From the NCBI GenBank assembly GCA_900637135.1, contig LR134353.1, forward strand, positions 2,108,001 to 2,172,000: DNA of 64,000 bases, read 5' to 3'. This DNA is from Mycolicibacterium flavescens. Lineage in GTDB: Bacteria; Actinomycetota; Actinomycetes; Mycobacteriales; Mycobacteriaceae. The notes under the pieces are model-generated. The model saw nothing but the letters and a program-made list of their open reading frames with translations, was not told where the DNA came from and did no database searches. Both the position numbers and the translations under genes were made by a program. This document shows, piece after piece, positions 1-11,480 of the stretch; positions within the stretch are counted from its first letter, which is position 1, and each line of letters starts with the position of its first letter.

Positions 1-1
1 G

Positions 2-970
2 CAGGGCGTCGACACTGTCGTGATGGAGGTGTCGAGCCACGCGCTCACCCTCGGCCGCGTCGACGGGGTGCGCTTTGCGGTCGGCGGGTTCACCAATCTG
101 TCGCGCGACCATCTCGACTTCCACCCGACGATGCGGGACTACTTCGAGGCCAAGGCGCGACTGTTCGCTCCCGAATCTCCCAACCGCGCAGAGCTTTCCG
201 TGCTGTGCGTCGACGACGACGCCGGCCGGGAGATGGCCAGGCTGGCGCGCGAGCCCGTGACGGTCAGCGCGACGGGCAGGGTCGCCGACTGGCGTATCGA
301 GGACATCCGCACCGTCGGTCGCAACGCACAGGAGTTCTTCGCGGTGGACCCGGCGGGTGTGCACCACCACCTGCAGATCGGGTTGCCGGGGCGCTACAAC
401 GTGGCCAACTGCCTGCTCGCGATCGCGCTGCTCGACGCGGTCGGGGTGTCGCCCGAACAAGCCGTGCCCGGTCTGCGGACCGCGACGGTGCCGGGGCGGA
501 TGGAGTCCGTCGAGTGCGGGCAGGACTTCCTGGCGGTCGTCGACTACGCGCACAAGCCGGGTGCCCTGCAGGCCGTGCTGGAGACGTTGCGGGCAGACAC
601 CGACGGCCGCTTGGCGGTCGTGTTCGGGGCGGGCGGTAACCGCGATCCCGGCAAGCGCGGCCCGATGGGCCGCGTCGCCGCCGAATTGGCCGATCTTGTG
701 GTGGTGACCGACGACAATCCGCGCGATGAGGACCCTGCCGCGATCCGCGCGGCGATCGTGGCCGGCGCGGCGGGCCGTGCGGAGGTCGTCGAGATCGGCG
801 ATCGCCGCGCCGCGATCGAGCACGCGGTGGCGTGGGCGCGACCGGGGGACGTCGTGCTCGTCGCGGGCAAGGGCCACGAGGCAGGGCAAACCGGTGCCGG
901 GATCACCCGACCCTTCGACGACCGCGAGGAGTTGGCGCGCGCCCTCGAGGCACGGGGACCTCTGCCGTGA
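2..970 (+). CDS. murE: UDP-N-acetylmuramoyl-tripeptide synthetase MurE, 3' part
   Basis: Cytoplasmic Mur ligase that adds meso-diaminopimelate to UDP-MurNAc-L-Ala-D-Glu in peptidoglycan precursor synthesis. The gene enters the window already open; 322 codons are present, covering the end of the central ATPase domain and the C-terminal domain. The motif DNPRDEDP (DNPR at about 713-724) is the meso-DAP recognition signature, distinguishing it from lysine-adding enzymes. GHEAGQ near the C-terminus also fits the family. Its TGA stop overlaps the GTG of murF (GTGA), so the two are translationally coupled at the head of the dcw run. The N-terminal substrate domain and P-loop lie upstream of the window. 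Confidence 0.97.
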   Translation, partial: QGVDTVVMEVSSHALTLGRVDGVRFAVGGFTNLSRDHLDFHPTMRDYFEAKARLFAPESPNRAELSVLCVDDDAGREMARLAREPVTVSATGRVADWRIEDIRTVGRNAQEFFAVDPAGVHHHLQIGLPGRYNVANCLLAIALLDAVGVSPEQAVPGLRTATVPGRMESVECGQDFLAVVDYAHKPGALQAVLETLRADTDGRLAVVFGAGGNRDPGKRGPMGRVAAELADLVVVTDDNPRDEDPAAIRAAIVAGAAGRAEVVEIGDRRAAIEHAVAWARPGDVVLVAGKGHEAGQTGAGITRPFDDREELARALEARGPLP

Positions 971-2472
971 TCAACCTGACGCTGGCCCGGATCGCCGAGA
1001 TCGTCGGCGGCCGCCTCGCCGACATCTCCGAAGCGGACGCCGCGACCACCAGGGTCACCGGCACCGTCGAGTTCGACTCGCGGGCCGTCACACCCGGCGG
1101 TCTGTTCCTCGCGCTGCCGGGAGCCCGTTCGGACGGACACGACTTCGCCGCCGCGGCGGTAAAGGCCGGCGCGGCGGCGGTACTGGCCGCCCGGCCGGTC
1201 GGGGTGCCTGCGATCGTCGTCGACCCGACGCCGGAGACGTCCGACCGCGCAGCGGGCGTGCTCGAACACGACGCCGACGGTTCGGGTGCAGCCGTACTCG
1301 CGGCGTTGGCGAAGCTGGCCGGTGCGGTCGCCGCAGAACTCGTCGCGGGCGGGCTCACGATCATCGGAATCACCGGATCGTCGGGTAAGACCTCGACCAA
1401 GGACCTGGTCGCCGCGGTGCTGGCCCCGCTCGGCGAGGTGATCGCGCCGCCGGGTTCGTTCAACAACGAACTCGGACATCCGTGGACGGTGCTGCGCGCG
1501 ACGCGGTCCACCGACTTCCTCGTGTTGGAGATGTCGGCACGGCATCGCGGCAACATCGCCGCGCTGGCCGCAATCGCCCCGCCCTCGATCGCGGTGGTGC
1601 TCAACGTGGGCACCGCACACCTGGGCGAATTCGGGTCGCGGGAGGCCATCGCCGAAACCAAATCCGAACTGCCACAAGCAGTTCCAGCATCCGGGGCCGT
1701 CGTCCTCAACGTTGACGACGCCGCGGTGGCGGCGATGGCCGCCAAGACCGCCGCGCGGATCGTGCAGGTGTCGCGGGAGCCGGGCGGCCGCGACGTGGAC
1801 GTGTGGGCCGAAGCGATCACGCTCGACGAGCTGGCCAGGCCGCGGTTCAGCATGCACACCGGCGCCGGGTCCGTCGACGTCGCGCTGGCCGTCCACGGGG
1901 ACCATCAGGTGTCCAACGCGCTGTGCGCGGCGGCCGTGGCGCTGGAGTGCGGCGCCTCCCTCGAGCAGGTCGCCACCGCGCTGGCCACCGCGGGTCCGGT
2001 GTCCAAACACCGCATGCAGGTCGCCACCCGCAGCGACGGCGTCACCGTCATCAACGACGCCTACAACGCCAACCCCGACTCGATGGGCGCGGGCCTCAAG
2101 GCGCTGGCGTGGATGGCCCGCGTGGGCGGGGGGCGGCGCCGCAGTTGGGCGGTGCTCGGCGAGATGGCCGAACTCGGCGACGACGCGATATCCGAGCATG
2201 ACCGCATCGGCCGACTGGCCGTGCGCTTAGATGTGTCACGACTCATCGTCGTCGGAACCGGGAGGACTATGAGCGCCATGCACCACGGCGCGGTGATGGA
2301 GGGATCGTGGGGGGCTGAGGCCACCATGGTCGCCGACGCCGACGCGGCGCTGGACCTCCTGCGCGTTGAACTGCGACCGTCCGACGTGGTGCTGGTGAAG
2401 GCGTCGAACGCGGCCGGACTCGGCGCGCTGGCCGAAGCGCTGCTCGCCGAATCCCGGGATCCGCACGCATGA
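967..2472 (+). CDS. murF: UDP-N-acetylmuramoyl-tripeptide--D-alanyl-D-alanine ligase MurF
   Basis: Final cytoplasmic Mur ligase, joining D-Ala-D-Ala to the UDP-MurNAc-tripeptide using ATP. The 501-residue product starts [17 protein letters not shown] and carries the Mur-ligase P-loop [13 protein letters not shown] and the [12 protein letters not shown] motif of the C-terminal domain. The reading frame stays open further upstream, but the GTG at 967 gives the usual mycobacterial length and the GTGA overlap with murE, so I take it as the start. Its own stop overlaps the mraY start by four bases. Expression is presumably from upstream of murE, because no promoter-sized gap exists here. Confidence 0.96.
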   Translation: MINLTLARIAEIVGGRLADISEADAATTRVTGTVEFDSRAVTPGGLFLALPGARSDGHDFAAAAVKAGAAAVLAARPVGVPAIVVDPTPETSDRAAGVLEHDADGSGAAVLAALAKLAGAVAAELVAGGLTIIGITGSSGKTSTKDLVAAVLAPLGEVIAPPGSFNNELGHPWTVLRATRSTDFLVLEMSARHRGNIAALAAIAPPSIAVVLNVGTAHLGEFGSREAIAETKSELPQAVPASGAVVLNVDDAAVAAMAAKTAARIVQVSREPGGRDVDVWAEAITLDELARPRFSMHTGAGSVDVALAVHGDHQVSNALCAAAVALECGASLEQVATALATAGPVSKHRMQVATRSDGVTVINDAYNANPDSMGAGLKALAWMARVGGGRRRSWAVLGEMAELGDDAISEHDRIGRLAVRLDVSRLIVVGTGRTMSAMHHGAVMEGSWGAEATMVADADAALDLLRVELRPSDVVLVKASNAAGLGALAEALLAESRDPHA

Positions 2473-3548
2473 GGCAGATCCTCATCGCCGTCGGCATCGC
2501 GCTGACGGTCTCGATCCTGCTCACCCCGGTGCTGATCCGGCTGTTCACCCGCCAGGGGTTCGGCCACGAGATCCGCGAGGACGGACCGCCCACCCACGCC
2601 AAGAAGCGCGGCACCCCCTCGATGGGTGGCGTGGCGATCGTCGCGGGCATCTGGGCCAGCTACCTGGGTACCCACCTCGTGGGCGTCGTGATCGACGGCC
2701 GGGGACCGTCGGCTTCCGGCCTTCTCGTGCTGTTTCTGGCCAGCGCCCTGGCCGTCGTCGGTTTCGTCGACGACCTGATCAAGATCCGGCGCTCGCGCAA
2801 CCTCGGGCTCAACAAGACCGCCAAAACCGTCGGCATCCTGACCGCCGCCGTGATCTTCGGCGTGCTGGCCCTGCAGTTCCGCAACGCCGACGGGCTGACA
2901 CCCGGCAGCGCCGAACTGTCCTATGTGCGCGAGATCGCCACGGTCACACTGCCGCCCGCACTGTTCGTGTTGTTCTGCATCGTGGTGGTCAGCGCGTGGT
3001 CGAACGCGGTCAACTTCACCGACGGGCTGGACGGGCTGGCCGCGGGCGCGATGGCGATGGTGTGCGCGGCCTACGTGCTGATCACGTTCTGGCAGTTCCG
3101 CAACGCCTGCGCGACGAGTCCGGGCCTGGGCTGTTACAACGTGCGCGACCCTTTGGACCTGGCGATCATCGCCGCGGCCACCGCGGGCGCCTGCATCGGA
3201 TTCCTGTGGTGGAACGCCGCGCCCGCCAAGATCTTCATGGGTGACACCGGCTCGCTCGCCCTCGGCGGCATCATCGCCGGGCTGTCGGTGGCCAGCCGCA
3301 CTGAGATGCTGGCCGTGGTGCTCGGTGCCCTGTTCGTCGCCGAGGTGGTCTCGGTCGTCGTGCAGATCCTGGCGTTCCGCACCACGGGCCGCAGGGTCTT
3401 CCGGATGGCGCCGTTCCACCATCACTTCGAGCTGGTGGGGTGGGCCGAGACCACGGTGATCATCCGGTTCTGGTTGCTCACCGCGATCGCCTGCGGGCTC
3501 GGCGTCGCGTTGTTCTACAGCGAGTGGCTGACGACCGTCGGTGCCTGA
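2469..3548 (+). CDS. mraY: Phospho-N-acetylmuramoyl-pentapeptide-transferase MraY
   Basis: Integral membrane enzyme moving phospho-MurNAc-pentapeptide from UDP onto undecaprenyl phosphate to form lipid I. The 359-residue protein has about ten hydrophobic segments and the family signatures [39 protein letters not shown] and the histidine-rich PFHHHFE loop. The aspartates of VDD and TDGLD are the catalytic or Mg-binding positions known for this family. It begins with ATG inside the end of murF and its end overlaps murD by eight bases, so it sits in an unbroken translational chain. Confidence 0.97.
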   Translation: MRQILIAVGIALTVSILLTPVLIRLFTRQGFGHEIREDGPPTHAKKRGTPSMGGVAIVAGIWASYLGTHLVGVVIDGRGPSASGLLVLFLASALAVVGFVDDLIKIRRSRNLGLNKTAKTVGILTAAVIFGVLALQFRNADGLTPGSAELSYVREIATVTLPPALFVLFCIVVVSAWSNAVNFTDGLDGLAAGAMAMVCAAYVLITFWQFRNACATSPGLGCYNVRDPLDLAIIAAATAGACIGFLWWNAAPAKIFMGDTGSLALGGIIAGLSVASRTEMLAVVLGALFVAEVVSVVVQILAFRTTGRRVFRMAPFHHHFELVGWAETTVIIRFWLLTAIACGLGVALFYSEWLTTVGA

Positions 3549-5019
3549 CATGACGCATCTCGAGCCGCTGGTCCCCGGCGCCCGGGTGCTGGTGACCGGC
3601 GCGGGACTGACCGGCCGCTCGGTGAGCGCCGTACTGGAGCCCACCGGCGTGCGGTTGACGATCTGCGACGACGATCCACTGGCGCTGCAGCGGTTGATCA
3701 CGCCCGCGAGGGTCGTCACCACCGCCGAGGCCCAGGCCACCATCGGCGAATACGCGCTGGTGATCACCAGCCCCGGCTTCGCGCCGACCGCTCCCGTGCT
3801 GGCCGCGGCGGCTACCGCGGGCGTACCGGTCTGGGGCGACGTGGAACTGGCCTGGCGCCTGGACCGGGCGGGCTGGTTCGGGCCGTCGCGGCGCTGGCTC
3901 GTCGTCACCGGGACCAACGGCAAGACCACGACCACCTCGATGCTGCACGCGATGCTCGTTGCCGCCGGGCGAAACGCGGCGCTGTGCGGCAACATCGGCA
4001 ACCCCGTCATCGACGTCCTCGCCGAACCGTCCGACCTGCTCGCGGTGGAGCTGTCCAGCTTCCAGCTGCACTGGGCGCCATCGCTGCGGCCGGACGCGGG
4101 CGTGGTGCTCAACGTCGCCGAGGACCACCTCGACTGGCACGGGTCCATGGCCGCCTACGCCGGTGCCAAGGCCCGCGTGCTCGACGGCCGTGTCGCCGTG
4201 GTCGGACTCGACGACCCGGTGGCCGCAGGCCTGCTGGACACGGCGGCCGCCCCGACTCGCGTCGGGTTCCGGCTGGCGGAGCCCGGCCCCGGCGAACTGG
4301 GCGTGGTGGAGGGCGCGCTGGTGGACAACGCATTCGGCGACCCACCCGAGGGCGGCTGGACACTGGCCCAGGCCGCGTCGATCCCGGTGGTCGGCCCGGT
4401 CGGAGTGCTCAACGCGCTCGGTGCCGCCGCACTGGCCCGCGCGGTCGACGTGCCACCGGCGGCCATCGCCGACGCGCTCGCCGATTTCCGGGTGGGCAGA
4501 CACCGCGCCGAGGTAATCGGCACGGTCGACGGCGTCACGTACGTCGACGATTCGAAGGCGACCAACCCACACGCCGCGCGGGCATCCATCGCCGCGTACC
4601 CACGGGTGGTGTGGGTGGCCGGTGGGCTGCTCAAGGGCGCCTCGGTCGACGAGCTGCTCACTTCGATGTCGAATCGGCTGGTCGGAGCGGTGTTGATCGG
4701 CCGCGACCGGGCCCTGATCGCCGAGGCGTTATCGCGACACGCCCCGGATGTCCCCGTCATCGAGGTTGTGACGGGGGAGGATTTTGGGGTGCAAGGGACA
4801 AGTGGGTCGGATGTTAATTCTGTTGCTCCTGTGATCAGGCTCGAGGGAACGCAATCCGGTGACGAGATCATGGCCGCGGTGGTCGACGCCGCCCGCGGCC
4901 TCGCCCGGCCCGGCGACACCGTGCTGCTGGCTCCCGCAGGCGCCTCTTTCGACCAGTTCAGCGGCTACAGCCACCGCGGCGACGCGTTCGCCGACGCCGT
5001 GCGCGCCCTCACTCGCTAG
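3541..5019 (+). CDS. murD: UDP-N-acetylmuramoyl-L-alanine--D-glutamate ligase MurD
   Basis: Cytoplasmic ligase adding D-glutamate to UDP-MurNAc-L-alanine. The 492-residue frame has the N-terminal UDP-binding Rossmann fold, the P-loop [13 protein letters not shown], the LSSFQLHW segment and the C-terminal [13 protein letters not shown] and [12 protein letters not shown] motifs. GTG at 3541 is the first start; ATG at 3550 is an equally good alternative. About thirty residues before [14 protein letters not shown] form a low-complexity insertion coded by unusually AT-rich codons (about 4771-4860). M. tuberculosis MurD also has extra sequence here, so it is probably a surface loop and not an error. 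Confidence 0.96.
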   Translation: MPDMTHLEPLVPGARVLVTGAGLTGRSVSAVLEPTGVRLTICDDDPLALQRLITPARVVTTAEAQATIGEYALVITSPGFAPTAPVLAAAATAGVPVWGDVELAWRLDRAGWFGPSRRWLVVTGTNGKTTTTSMLHAMLVAAGRNAALCGNIGNPVIDVLAEPSDLLAVELSSFQLHWAPSLRPDAGVVLNVAEDHLDWHGSMAAYAGAKARVLDGRVAVVGLDDPVAAGLLDTAAAPTRVGFRLAEPGPGELGVVEGALVDNAFGDPPEGGWTLAQAASIPVVGPVGVLNALGAAALARAVDVPPAAIADALADFRVGRHRAEVIGTVDGVTYVDDSKATNPHAARASIAAYPRVVWVAGGLLKGASVDELLTSMSNRLVGAVLIGRDRALIAEALSRHAPDVPVIEVVTGEDFGVQGTSGSDVNSVAPVIRLEGTQSGDEIMAAVVDAARGLARPGDTVLLAPAGASFDQFSGYSHRGDAFADAVRALTR

Positions 5020-5025
5020 ACGCCG

Positions 5026-6540
5026 ATGACCACCATCCTGACCCGGCTGCGGCTTCGCAGGACGGGCGCCGAAGACAAACCGGCCGAGCCGGTGTCCGCG
5101 ACCGCCGGGCATCGGACCCGGGTCGGGGCGTGGCTCGGCCGCCCGATGACGTCGTTCCACCTGATCATCGCGGTGGCCGCGCTGCTGACCACGCTGGGTC
5201 TGACGATGGTGCTGTCGGCGTCGGGGGTGTACTCCTACGACCAGGACGGGTCGCCGTGGGTCGTCTTCGCCAAGCAGGTCTTGTGGACGGTCATCGGGCT
5301 GTTCGGGTTCTACATCGCGATGCGCCTCCCGGTGCAGCTGATGCGGCGCATGGCCTTCTCCAGCTTCGCGCTCACCATCGTGCTGCTGATCCTGGTGCTG
5401 ATCCCGGGAATCGGCACCGTGGCCAACGGTTCGCGCGGGTGGTTCGTGGTCGCGGGGTTCTCGATGCAGCCCTCCGAACTGGCTAAGATCGCGTTCGCCA
5501 TCTGGGGCGCGCACCTGCTGGCCGCGCGCCGCATGGAGCAGGCCTCGCTGCGCGAGATGCTGATCCCGTTGGTACCTGCCGCATTCGTCGCGCTGGCGCT
5601 CATCGTCGCCCAGCCCGACCTCGGGCAGACGGTGTCGCTGGGCATCATCCTGCTGGGCCTGCTCTGGTACGCCGGCCTGCCGCTGCGGGTGTTCGTGTCC
5701 TCGCTGTTCATGGTCGTCGTGTCGGCCGCGGTGCTGGCGATGGCCGAGGGGTACCGGTCCGCGCGGGTGCAGTCCTGGTTGAACCCCGCCGCCGACACGC
5801 AGGGTTCGGGCTATCAGGCCCGCCAGGCACGGTTCGCGCTGGCCAACGGCGGTGTGTTCGGCGACGGCCTGGGCCAGGGCGCTGCCAAGTGGAACTACCT
5901 GCCCAACGCGCACAACGACTTCATCTTCGCGATCATCGGCGAGGAACTCGGTTTCATCGGAGCCGGCGGCCTGCTGTGCCTGTTCGGCCTGTTCGCCTAC
6001 ACCGGGATGCGCATCGCGCGGCGCTCCGCGGACCCGTTCCTGCGCCTGCTCACCGCCACCGCGACGCTGTGGATCATGGGCCAGGTGTTCATCAACGTCG
6101 GCTATGTGGTGGGCCTGCTTCCCGTGACCGGGCTTCAGCTGCCGCTCATCTCGGCGGGCGGAACCTCAACGGCGACAACGCTTCTGATGATCGGCATCAT
6201 GGCGAGCGCGGCGCGGCACGAACCCGAGGCGGTGGCGGCGTTGCGGGCCGGGCGCGACGACCGGGTCAACAGGCTGTTGCGGCTGCCGCTGCCCGCGCCC
6301 TACGTGCCGTCGCGGACCGAGGCGGTACGCGACCGGCTCAACAGGCGCGGTTCGGAGCGACCCGGCAAACCGCCGGCGGGAAAGCGCACCCGGGCACCCA
6401 AGCCCGCGGCCAAACAGACGCCCAAGTCCGCCCGCAAACGCCAGACGGCCGGTAAGCCGGCCCGGGCGGCAAGGCATCATGGAGGCGGCCGCGCGGACAG
6501 CAGCCGGCGGCGCGCACTGGAAGGTCAGCGTTACGGGTGA
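5026..6540 (+). CDS. ftsW: SEDS peptidoglycan polymerase FtsW
   Basis: Membrane glycosyltransferase of the SEDS family that polymerises lipid II at the division septum with its cognate class B PBP. The 504-residue protein has a short basic N-terminal tail, about ten transmembrane helices (roughly residues 40-410), the [11 protein letters not shown] motif and the [16 protein letters not shown] loop typical of FtsW/RodA. The C-terminal 90 residues are a basic Lys/Pro/Ala/Arg-rich cytoplasmic tail; in mycobacteria this tail is extended and is known to contact FtsZ. The stop overlaps murG as GTGA. Six bases separate it from murD, with a possible weak ribosome site in the murD end. Confidence 0.95.
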   Translation: MTTILTRLRLRRTGAEDKPAEPVSATAGHRTRVGAWLGRPMTSFHLIIAVAALLTTLGLTMVLSASGVYSYDQDGSPWVVFAKQVLWTVIGLFGFYIAMRLPVQLMRRMAFSSFALTIVLLILVLIPGIGTVANGSRGWFVVAGFSMQPSELAKIAFAIWGAHLLAARRMEQASLREMLIPLVPAAFVALALIVAQPDLGQTVSLGIILLGLLWYAGLPLRVFVSSLFMVVVSAAVLAMAEGYRSARVQSWLNPAADTQGSGYQARQARFALANGGVFGDGLGQGAAKWNYLPNAHNDFIFAIIGEELGFIGAGGLLCLFGLFAYTGMRIARRSADPFLRLLTATATLWIMGQVFINVGYVVGLLPVTGLQLPLISAGGTSTATTLLMIGIMASAARHEPEAVAALRAGRDDRVNRLLRLPLPAPYVPSRTEAVRDRLNRRGSERPGKPPAGKRTRAPKPAAKQTPKSARKRQTAGKPARAARHHGGGRADSSRRRALEGQRYG

Positions 6541-7703
6541 ACGACACGGGTCCCGTCCCTCGGCGGCCGGGGGACGACCGGGGAGTCTCCGTGGTCCTCG
6601 CGGGCGGTGGTACCGCGGGACACGTCGAACCGGCGATGGCGGTGGCCGACGCCCTGACCGAATTGGTGCCCGACGTGCGGATCACCGCACTGGGCACCGA
6701 GCGGGGTTTGGAGACCCGGCTGGTCCCCGAACGCGGCTATCACCTCGAGCTGATCACGCCGGTGCCGCTGCCGCGAAAACTATCCGGCGACCTCCTGCGC
6801 CTGCCCTTGCGGGTGCGGCGGGCGGTGCGCGAGACCCGGGCGCTGCTCGACGAGGTCGAGGCCGACGTGGTGATCGGCTTCGGCGGTTACGTCGCGCTGC
6901 CCGCCTATCTGGCCGCGCGTAGCGTGCGCAGAAGCAAGCGCGTGCCGGTGGTGGTGCACGAGGCGAACGCTCGCGCGGGCTGGGCCAACCGGGTCGGTGC
7001 CCGTTCGGCGCGACGGGTGCTCTCGGCCGTCGCCGACCCTGGACTGGGCAAGCCTGCCGAGGTGATCGGGGTTCCGGTGCGCGCGGCGATCACCTCGCTG
7101 GACCGCACGGCGTTGCGGGCCGAGGCGCGCGCCCACTTCGGTTTCGCCCCTGATGCCCGGGTGCTGTTGGTGTTCGGCGGGTCGCAGGGCGCGCAGTCGC
7201 TGAACAGGGCCGTTTCGGGCGCTGCCAAAGACCTTGCGGCGGCTGGTATCTCGGTGCTGCACGCCCACGGCCCCAAGAACACCCTCGATCTGCGCGAGCC
7301 CGCCGACGGCGACCCGCCGTATGTCCCTGTGCCCTACCTGAACCGGATGGACCTCGCGTACGCCGCCGCCGACGTCGCGATGTGCCGGTCCGGGGCGATG
7401 ACGGTCGCCGAACTGACCGCGGTCGGGTTGCCCGCGGTATACGTTCCGCTGCCGATCGGCAACGGCGAACAACGGCTCAACGCACTTCCCGTCGTCGAGG
7501 CCGGGGGCGGGCTGATCGTCGACGACGCCGATCTGTCGCCGGGTTTCGTCGCCGAAACCGTCGTCGACCTGCTCACCGACACCGGCCGGTTGCAGACGAT
7601 GACGGCGGGCGCCGCCCTGGCCGGTCACCGCGACGCGGCAAGGCGGGTCGCCGAGATCGCCATCGAGGTGGCGCGAGCCGAGCCCCGAAAGGGTCTGCGG
7701 TGA
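6537..7703 (+). CDS. murG: Lipid II-forming GlcNAc transferase MurG
   Basis: Peripheral membrane GT-B glycosyltransferase adding GlcNAc to lipid I to make lipid II. The 388-residue product starts at GTG 6537 and contains the glycine-rich [19 protein letters not shown] loop near residue 20, [15 protein letters not shown] in the N-lobe and [14 protein letters not shown] in the donor lobe. The [24 protein letters not shown] acceptor/donor helix follows in the C-lobe. Overlaps of GTGA type with both ftsW and murC place it in the middle of the coupled operon. A leading stretch of about fifteen residues precedes the conserved fold, as in other mycobacteria. Confidence 0.96.
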   Translation: MNDTGPVPRRPGDDRGVSVVLAGGGTAGHVEPAMAVADALTELVPDVRITALGTERGLETRLVPERGYHLELITPVPLPRKLSGDLLRLPLRVRRAVRETRALLDEVEADVVIGFGGYVALPAYLAARSVRRSKRVPVVVHEANARAGWANRVGARSARRVLSAVADPGLGKPAEVIGVPVRAAITSLDRTALRAEARAHFGFAPDARVLLVFGGSQGAQSLNRAVSGAAKDLAAAGISVLHAHGPKNTLDLREPADGDPPYVPVPYLNRMDLAYAAADVAMCRSGAMTVAELTAVGLPAVYVPLPIGNGEQRLNALPVVEAGGGLIVDDADLSPGFVAETVVDLLTDTGRLQTMTAGAALAGHRDAARRVAEIAIEVARAEPRKGLR

Positions 7704-9145
7704 AACCGAAGTCGTTGCCCGAGGAGCTGCAGCGGGTGCACATGGTGGGCATCGGCGGTGCCGGCATGTCGGGCATCGCACGCATCCTGCTCGACCGCGG
7801 CGGGCTGGTGTCGGGCTCCGATGCCAAGGAGTCGCGGGCGGTGGCCGCGTTGCGGGCCCGCGGTGCGGCGATCCGGATCGGACACGACGCCTCCTCGCTG
7901 GACCTGTTGCCGAACGGCCCGACCGCCGTCGTCACCACCCACGCCGCCATCCCCAAGACCAATCCCGAACTGGTCGAGGCCCGTCGACGCGGTATCCCGG
8001 TGATCCTGCGGCCGGTGGTCCTGGCCAAGCTGATGGCAGGCCACACCACGCTGATGGTGACGGGCACCCACGGCAAGACCACCACGACGTCGATGCTCAT
8101 CGTGGCGTTGCAGCACAGCGGGTTCGACCCGTCGTTCGCGGTGGGCGGGGATCTCGGCGAGGCGGGCACCAACGCCCACAACGGCAGCGGCGACGTCTTC
8201 GTGGCGGAGGCCGACGAAAGCGACGGCTCGCTGCTGGAGTACAGCCCCGACGTTGCGGTGGTGACGAACATCGAGGCCGACCATCTCGACTTCTTCGGAA
8301 GCGCCGAAGCCTACGGCGCCGTCTTCGACGACTTCGTCGAACGCCTCAAACCCGGTGGTGCGCTTGTGGTCTGCACCGACGACCCCGGCGGCGCGGGCCT
8401 GGCCGAGCGCACCGAGGAGCTGGGCATCCGCGTGCTGCGCTACGGCAGCGACCCGAGCCGACCGCTGCAGGGGATCTTGCTGAACTGGGAGCAGCACGAC
8501 ACCGGCGCGGTGGCCCACATTCAGTTCGGCGACGAACCGCACCCGAGGGTGATGCGCCTCGCGGTGCCGGGACGGCACATGGCGCTCAACGCGATCGGCG
8601 CGATGCTCGCCGCGATCGAAGCGGGCGCGCCGGTCGATGCGGTGCTCGACGGGCTGGCCGGCTTCGAAGGGGTGCGGCGCCGGTTCGAGTTGGTCGGAGA
8701 GGCGAACGGCGTGCGGGTCTTCGACGACTACGCGCACCATCCGACCGAGGTGCGCGCCACGCTCGGTGCGCTGCACACCGTCACCGAGCAGGCCGGTGGT
8801 CGTTCGATCGTCGTCTTCCAGCCGCACTTGTATTCGCGCACACAGACATTCGCCCGCGAGTTCGGACAGGCGCTCGACGGTGCTGACGAAGTATTCGTGC
8901 TCGACGTCTACGCCGCGCGCGAGCAGCCGATCGCCGGCGTCAGCGGAGCAAGCATCGTCGAGCACGTCAGCGTGCCGGGAACCTATGTGCCCGACTTCTC
9001 GGCGGTCTCAGCGCGGGTGGCTGAGGCCGCCGCACCGGGCGACGTCGTCGTCACGATGGGCGCCGGGGACGTCACGATGCTCGGCCCGGAGATCCTCACC
9101 GCGCTGCGCGTCAAGGCCAACCGGAGCACACCGGGGTCGCGATGA
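7700..9145 (+). CDS. murC: UDP-N-acetylmuramate--L-alanine ligase MurC
   Basis: First Mur ligase, adding L-alanine to UDP-MurNAc in the cytoplasm. The frame is open for 318 bases further upstream through murG, but GTG 7700 gives the GTGA overlap and an N-terminus [27 protein letters not shown], matching the family length (481 residues). [11 protein letters not shown] is the UDP-binding loop, [12 protein letters not shown] the ATP loop, and [14 protein letters not shown] with FQPHLYSRT the C-terminal signatures. As usual in mycobacteria, no ddl lies between murC and ftsQ; the next gene starts four bases inside this one. Confidence 0.96.
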   Translation: MKPKSLPEELQRVHMVGIGGAGMSGIARILLDRGGLVSGSDAKESRAVAALRARGAAIRIGHDASSLDLLPNGPTAVVTTHAAIPKTNPELVEARRRGIPVILRPVVLAKLMAGHTTLMVTGTHGKTTTTSMLIVALQHSGFDPSFAVGGDLGEAGTNAHNGSGDVFVAEADESDGSLLEYSPDVAVVTNIEADHLDFFGSAEAYGAVFDDFVERLKPGGALVVCTDDPGGAGLAERTEELGIRVLRYGSDPSRPLQGILLNWEQHDTGAVAHIQFGDEPHPRVMRLAVPGRHMALNAIGAMLAAIEAGAPVDAVLDGLAGFEGVRRRFELVGEANGVRVFDDYAHHPTEVRATLGALHTVTEQAGGRSIVVFQPHLYSRTQTFAREFGQALDGADEVFVLDVYAAREQPIAGVSGASIVEHVSVPGTYVPDFSAVSARVAEAAAPGDVVVTMGAGDVTMLGPEILTALRVKANRSTPGSR

Positions 9146-10101
9146 CCGGCCCGAGCGACCGTGACCCGGAGCCCTCGGAGCCCGCGGAGACTCCGGAGCC
9201 GCCGGCAGAGCCTGACCCGGGGGAGGAGGCGGCACCGCCGCAGGAAACGCCGGCAGACTCTGAAACTTCGGACCAGACACCGGATTTCGAAGGTCCGCGC
9301 CGGCGCGCGCGCCGCGAGCGTGAGGAGCGGCGCGCGGCGCAAGCCCGCGCCACGGCGATCGAGCAGGCCCGCAGGGAGGCCAAGCGGCGCGCACTGGGCA
9401 AGCCCGCGGGCGACACCCGCAAACTGCGGAGGGGTACGGTCCGTGGCCTGAAGGTGCTGATGTGGTCGGCGCTGATCAGCGTCATCGTCGTCGGGCTCGG
9501 ACTGCTGCTGTACTTCACCCCGGTCATGGCGGTGCGCAACACGGTGGTCACCGGTGTGGGCGCGGTGACGCAGGAGGAGATCGTCGCCGCGGCGGCCGTC
9601 GCGCCGGGCACGCCGCTGCTGCAGGTGAACACCGACAACGTCGCCGAACGGGTGGCCGCGATCCGGCGGATCGCCAGCGCGCGTGTTCAGCGCCAGTATC
9701 CGTCCACCCTGCGGATCACCGTCGTCGAGCGAGTTCCGGTGGTGGTCAAGGACTATCCGGACGGGCCGCACCTGTTCGACCGCGACGGCGTCGACTTCGC
9801 GATCGGCCCGCCGCCGCCGGGGGTGCCCTACCTCGACACCGACAATCCCGGTCCCAACGACGCACCGACCAAGGCGGCGCTGCAGGTGATGACGTCGCTG
9901 CGCCCGGAGGTCGCCGCGCAGGTCGCCCGCGTCGCGGCGCCCTCGGTCGCGTCCATCACCCTGCAGCTCATCGACGGCAGGGAGGTGGTGTGGGGGACCA
10001 CCGACCGGACCGAGGAGAAGGCGCTCAAACTGGGAGCGTTGCTCACTCAGCCGGGAAAGACCTACGACGTGTCGAGTCCGGACCTGCCGACCGTGAAGTG
10101 A
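9142..10101 (+). CDS. ftsQ: Cell division protein FtsQ
   Basis: Bitopic divisome protein linking early and late division proteins. The 319-residue product has a cytoplasmic N-terminus that is first acidic and proline-rich (residues 1-50), then strongly basic (50-100). One transmembrane helix follows at about residues 104-126, then the POTRA domain ([19 protein letters not shown]) and the FtsQ beta domain. ATG 9142 overlaps the murC stop. It is the last gene of the tightly coupled run; the 214 bases that follow contain an imperfect inverted repeat (10113-10122 with 10162-10173) and a promoter candidate for ftsZ. Confidence 0.93.
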   Translation: MTGPSDRDPEPSEPAETPEPPAEPDPGEEAAPPQETPADSETSDQTPDFEGPRRRARREREERRAAQARATAIEQARREAKRRALGKPAGDTRKLRRGTVRGLKVLMWSALISVIVVGLGLLLYFTPVMAVRNTVVTGVGAVTQEEIVAAAAVAPGTPLLQVNTDNVAERVAAIRRIASARVQRQYPSTLRITVVERVPVVVKDYPDGPHLFDRDGVDFAIGPPPPGVPYLDTDNPGPNDAPTKAALQVMTSLRPEVAAQVARVAAPSVASITLQLIDGREVVWGTTDRTEEKALKLGALLTQPGKTYDVSSPDLPTVK

Positions 10102-10215
10102 GACCGTGCGCGGCCGACGCGCCGTTGCGCGGCAATCGCGAAGTTGCACGAAAAATTTGTCGCGCGTGTCGGCGCGCCTGCATCGCTAGGTCGCGAGCCC
10201 GCCCTACCGTTCTGG

Positions 10216-10245
10216 TTGCGCGGAACAACTTGACATAACTATAAC
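10216..10245 (+). promoter_or_regulatory. Candidate promoter for ftsZ
   Basis: TTGCGC at 10216-10221 and TATAAC at 10240-10245 with an 18-base spacer form the best sigma-A-like pair in the ftsQ-ftsZ gap; a TTGACA at 10230-10235 lies inside it without a well-spaced -10. Transcription from here would give a leader of roughly 60 bases. M. tuberculosis ftsZ is known to have promoters of its own in this interval. Confidence 0.45.
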
Positions 10246-10315
10246 CCTCTGGTTGAGGTTTAGGGTTTGCCAAGGCTCGGCGTGTCGTCGGACAACTTGG
10301 GAGGAAGGGATCGCG

Positions 10316-11461
10316 ATGACCCCCCCACATAACTACCTCGCCGTCATCAAGGTGGTCGGCATCGGTGGCGGCGGCGTGAATGCCGTCAACCGGATGATCG
10401 AGCAGGGCCTCAAGGGCGTGGAGTTCATCGCCATCAACACCGACGCGCAGGCGTTGTTGATGAGCGACGCCGACGTCAAGCTCGACGTCGGTCGCGATTC
10501 CACGCGCGGTCTCGGCGCCGGCGCCGATCCCGAGGTGGGGCGCAAGGCCGCCGAAGACGCCAAGGACGACATCGAGGAGCTGCTGCGCGGCGCCGACATG
10601 GTGTTCGTCACGGCGGGCGAGGGCGGCGGCACCGGCACGGGTGGCGCGCCGGTGGTGGCGTCGATCGCGCGCAAGCTCGGCGCGTTGACCGTGGGCGTGG
10701 TGACGCGGCCGTTCTCGTTCGAGGGCAAGCGGCGCAGCAACCAGGCCGAGAACGGCATCCAGGCGTTGCGGGAGAGCTGCGACACGCTCATCGTGATCCC
10801 CAACGACCGGCTGCTGCAGATGGGCGATGCCGCGGTCTCGCTGATGGACGCGTTCCGCAGCGCCGACGAGGTGCTGCTCAACGGCGTGCAGGGGATCACC
10901 GACCTGATCACCACACCCGGCCTGATCAACGTCGACTTCGCCGACGTCAAGGGCGTGATGAGCGGGGCGGGCACCGCGCTGATGGGCATCGGTTCGGCGC
11001 GCGGTGACGGCCGTGCGCTCAAGGCCGCCGAGATCGCGATCAACTCGCCGCTGCTGGAGGCCTCGATGGAGGGGGCGCAGGGTGTGCTGCTCTCGGTCGC
11101 CGGCGGCAGCGACCTGGGTCTGTTCGAGATCAACGAAGCCGCGTCGCTGGTGCAGGACGCCGCGCACCCCGACGCCAACATCATCTTCGGCACGGTCATC
11201 GACGACTCGCTCGGCGACGAGGTGCGGGTCACCGTGATCGCCGCGGGCTTCGACTCCGCCGGTCCGGGACGCAAACCGGTGGTCAGCCCGGCCGAAGGGC
11301 AGGTCCAGGGCATCACCCCGGGCAAGGCCGGCAAGGTGAGCACATCGCTGTTCGAGCCCGCGGATCCGGCGAGCGTGCCGGTTCACACCAACGGCGCGAC
11401 GGTCAGTATCGGCGGGGACGATGACGACGACGTCGACGTGCCGCCGTTCATGCGCCACTGA
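10316..11461 (+). CDS. ftsZ: Cell division GTPase FtsZ
   Basis: Tubulin-like GTPase that polymerises into the Z ring and recruits the divisome. The open frame begins at 10253, but ATG 10316 follows a strong ribosome site (GGGAGGAAGGG) and gives 381 residues, close to the 379 of M. tuberculosis. Motifs: [15 protein letters not shown] at the N-terminus, the tubulin signature [13 protein letters not shown] near residues 100-113, and the T7 synergy loop [11 protein letters not shown]. The C-terminus has a variable linker, an acidic run and a short [10 protein letters not shown] tail, the site that binds SepF and FtsW in mycobacteria. It is separated from ftsQ by a promoter-bearing gap. Confidence 0.98.
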   Translation: MTPPHNYLAVIKVVGIGGGGVNAVNRMIEQGLKGVEFIAINTDAQALLMSDADVKLDVGRDSTRGLGAGADPEVGRKAAEDAKDDIEELLRGADMVFVTAGEGGGTGTGGAPVVASIARKLGALTVGVVTRPFSFEGKRRSNQAENGIQALRESCDTLIVIPNDRLLQMGDAAVSLMDAFRSADEVLLNGVQGITDLITTPGLINVDFADVKGVMSGAGTALMGIGSARGDGRALKAAEIAINSPLLEASMEGAQGVLLSVAGGSDLGLFEINEAASLVQDAAHPDANIIFGTVIDDSLGDEVRVTVIAAGFDSAGPGRKPVVSPAEGQVQGITPGKAGKVSTSLFEPADPASVPVHTNGATVSIGGDDDDDVDVPPFMRH

Positions 11462-11480
11462 TCCGGCAATACTGGCGACC

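Noticed and set aside
2061..4148. 695-codon reverse frame over murF, mraY and murD
   Set aside because: Antisense to three conserved genes with 4-8 base overlaps; product is low complexity.
10113..10173. Imperfect inverted repeat between ftsQ and ftsZ as a terminator or a third copy of the palindromic repeat
   Set aside because: Stem has a 2-base bulge and a long loop, and the inner sequence does not match the repeats at 45460 and 46463.
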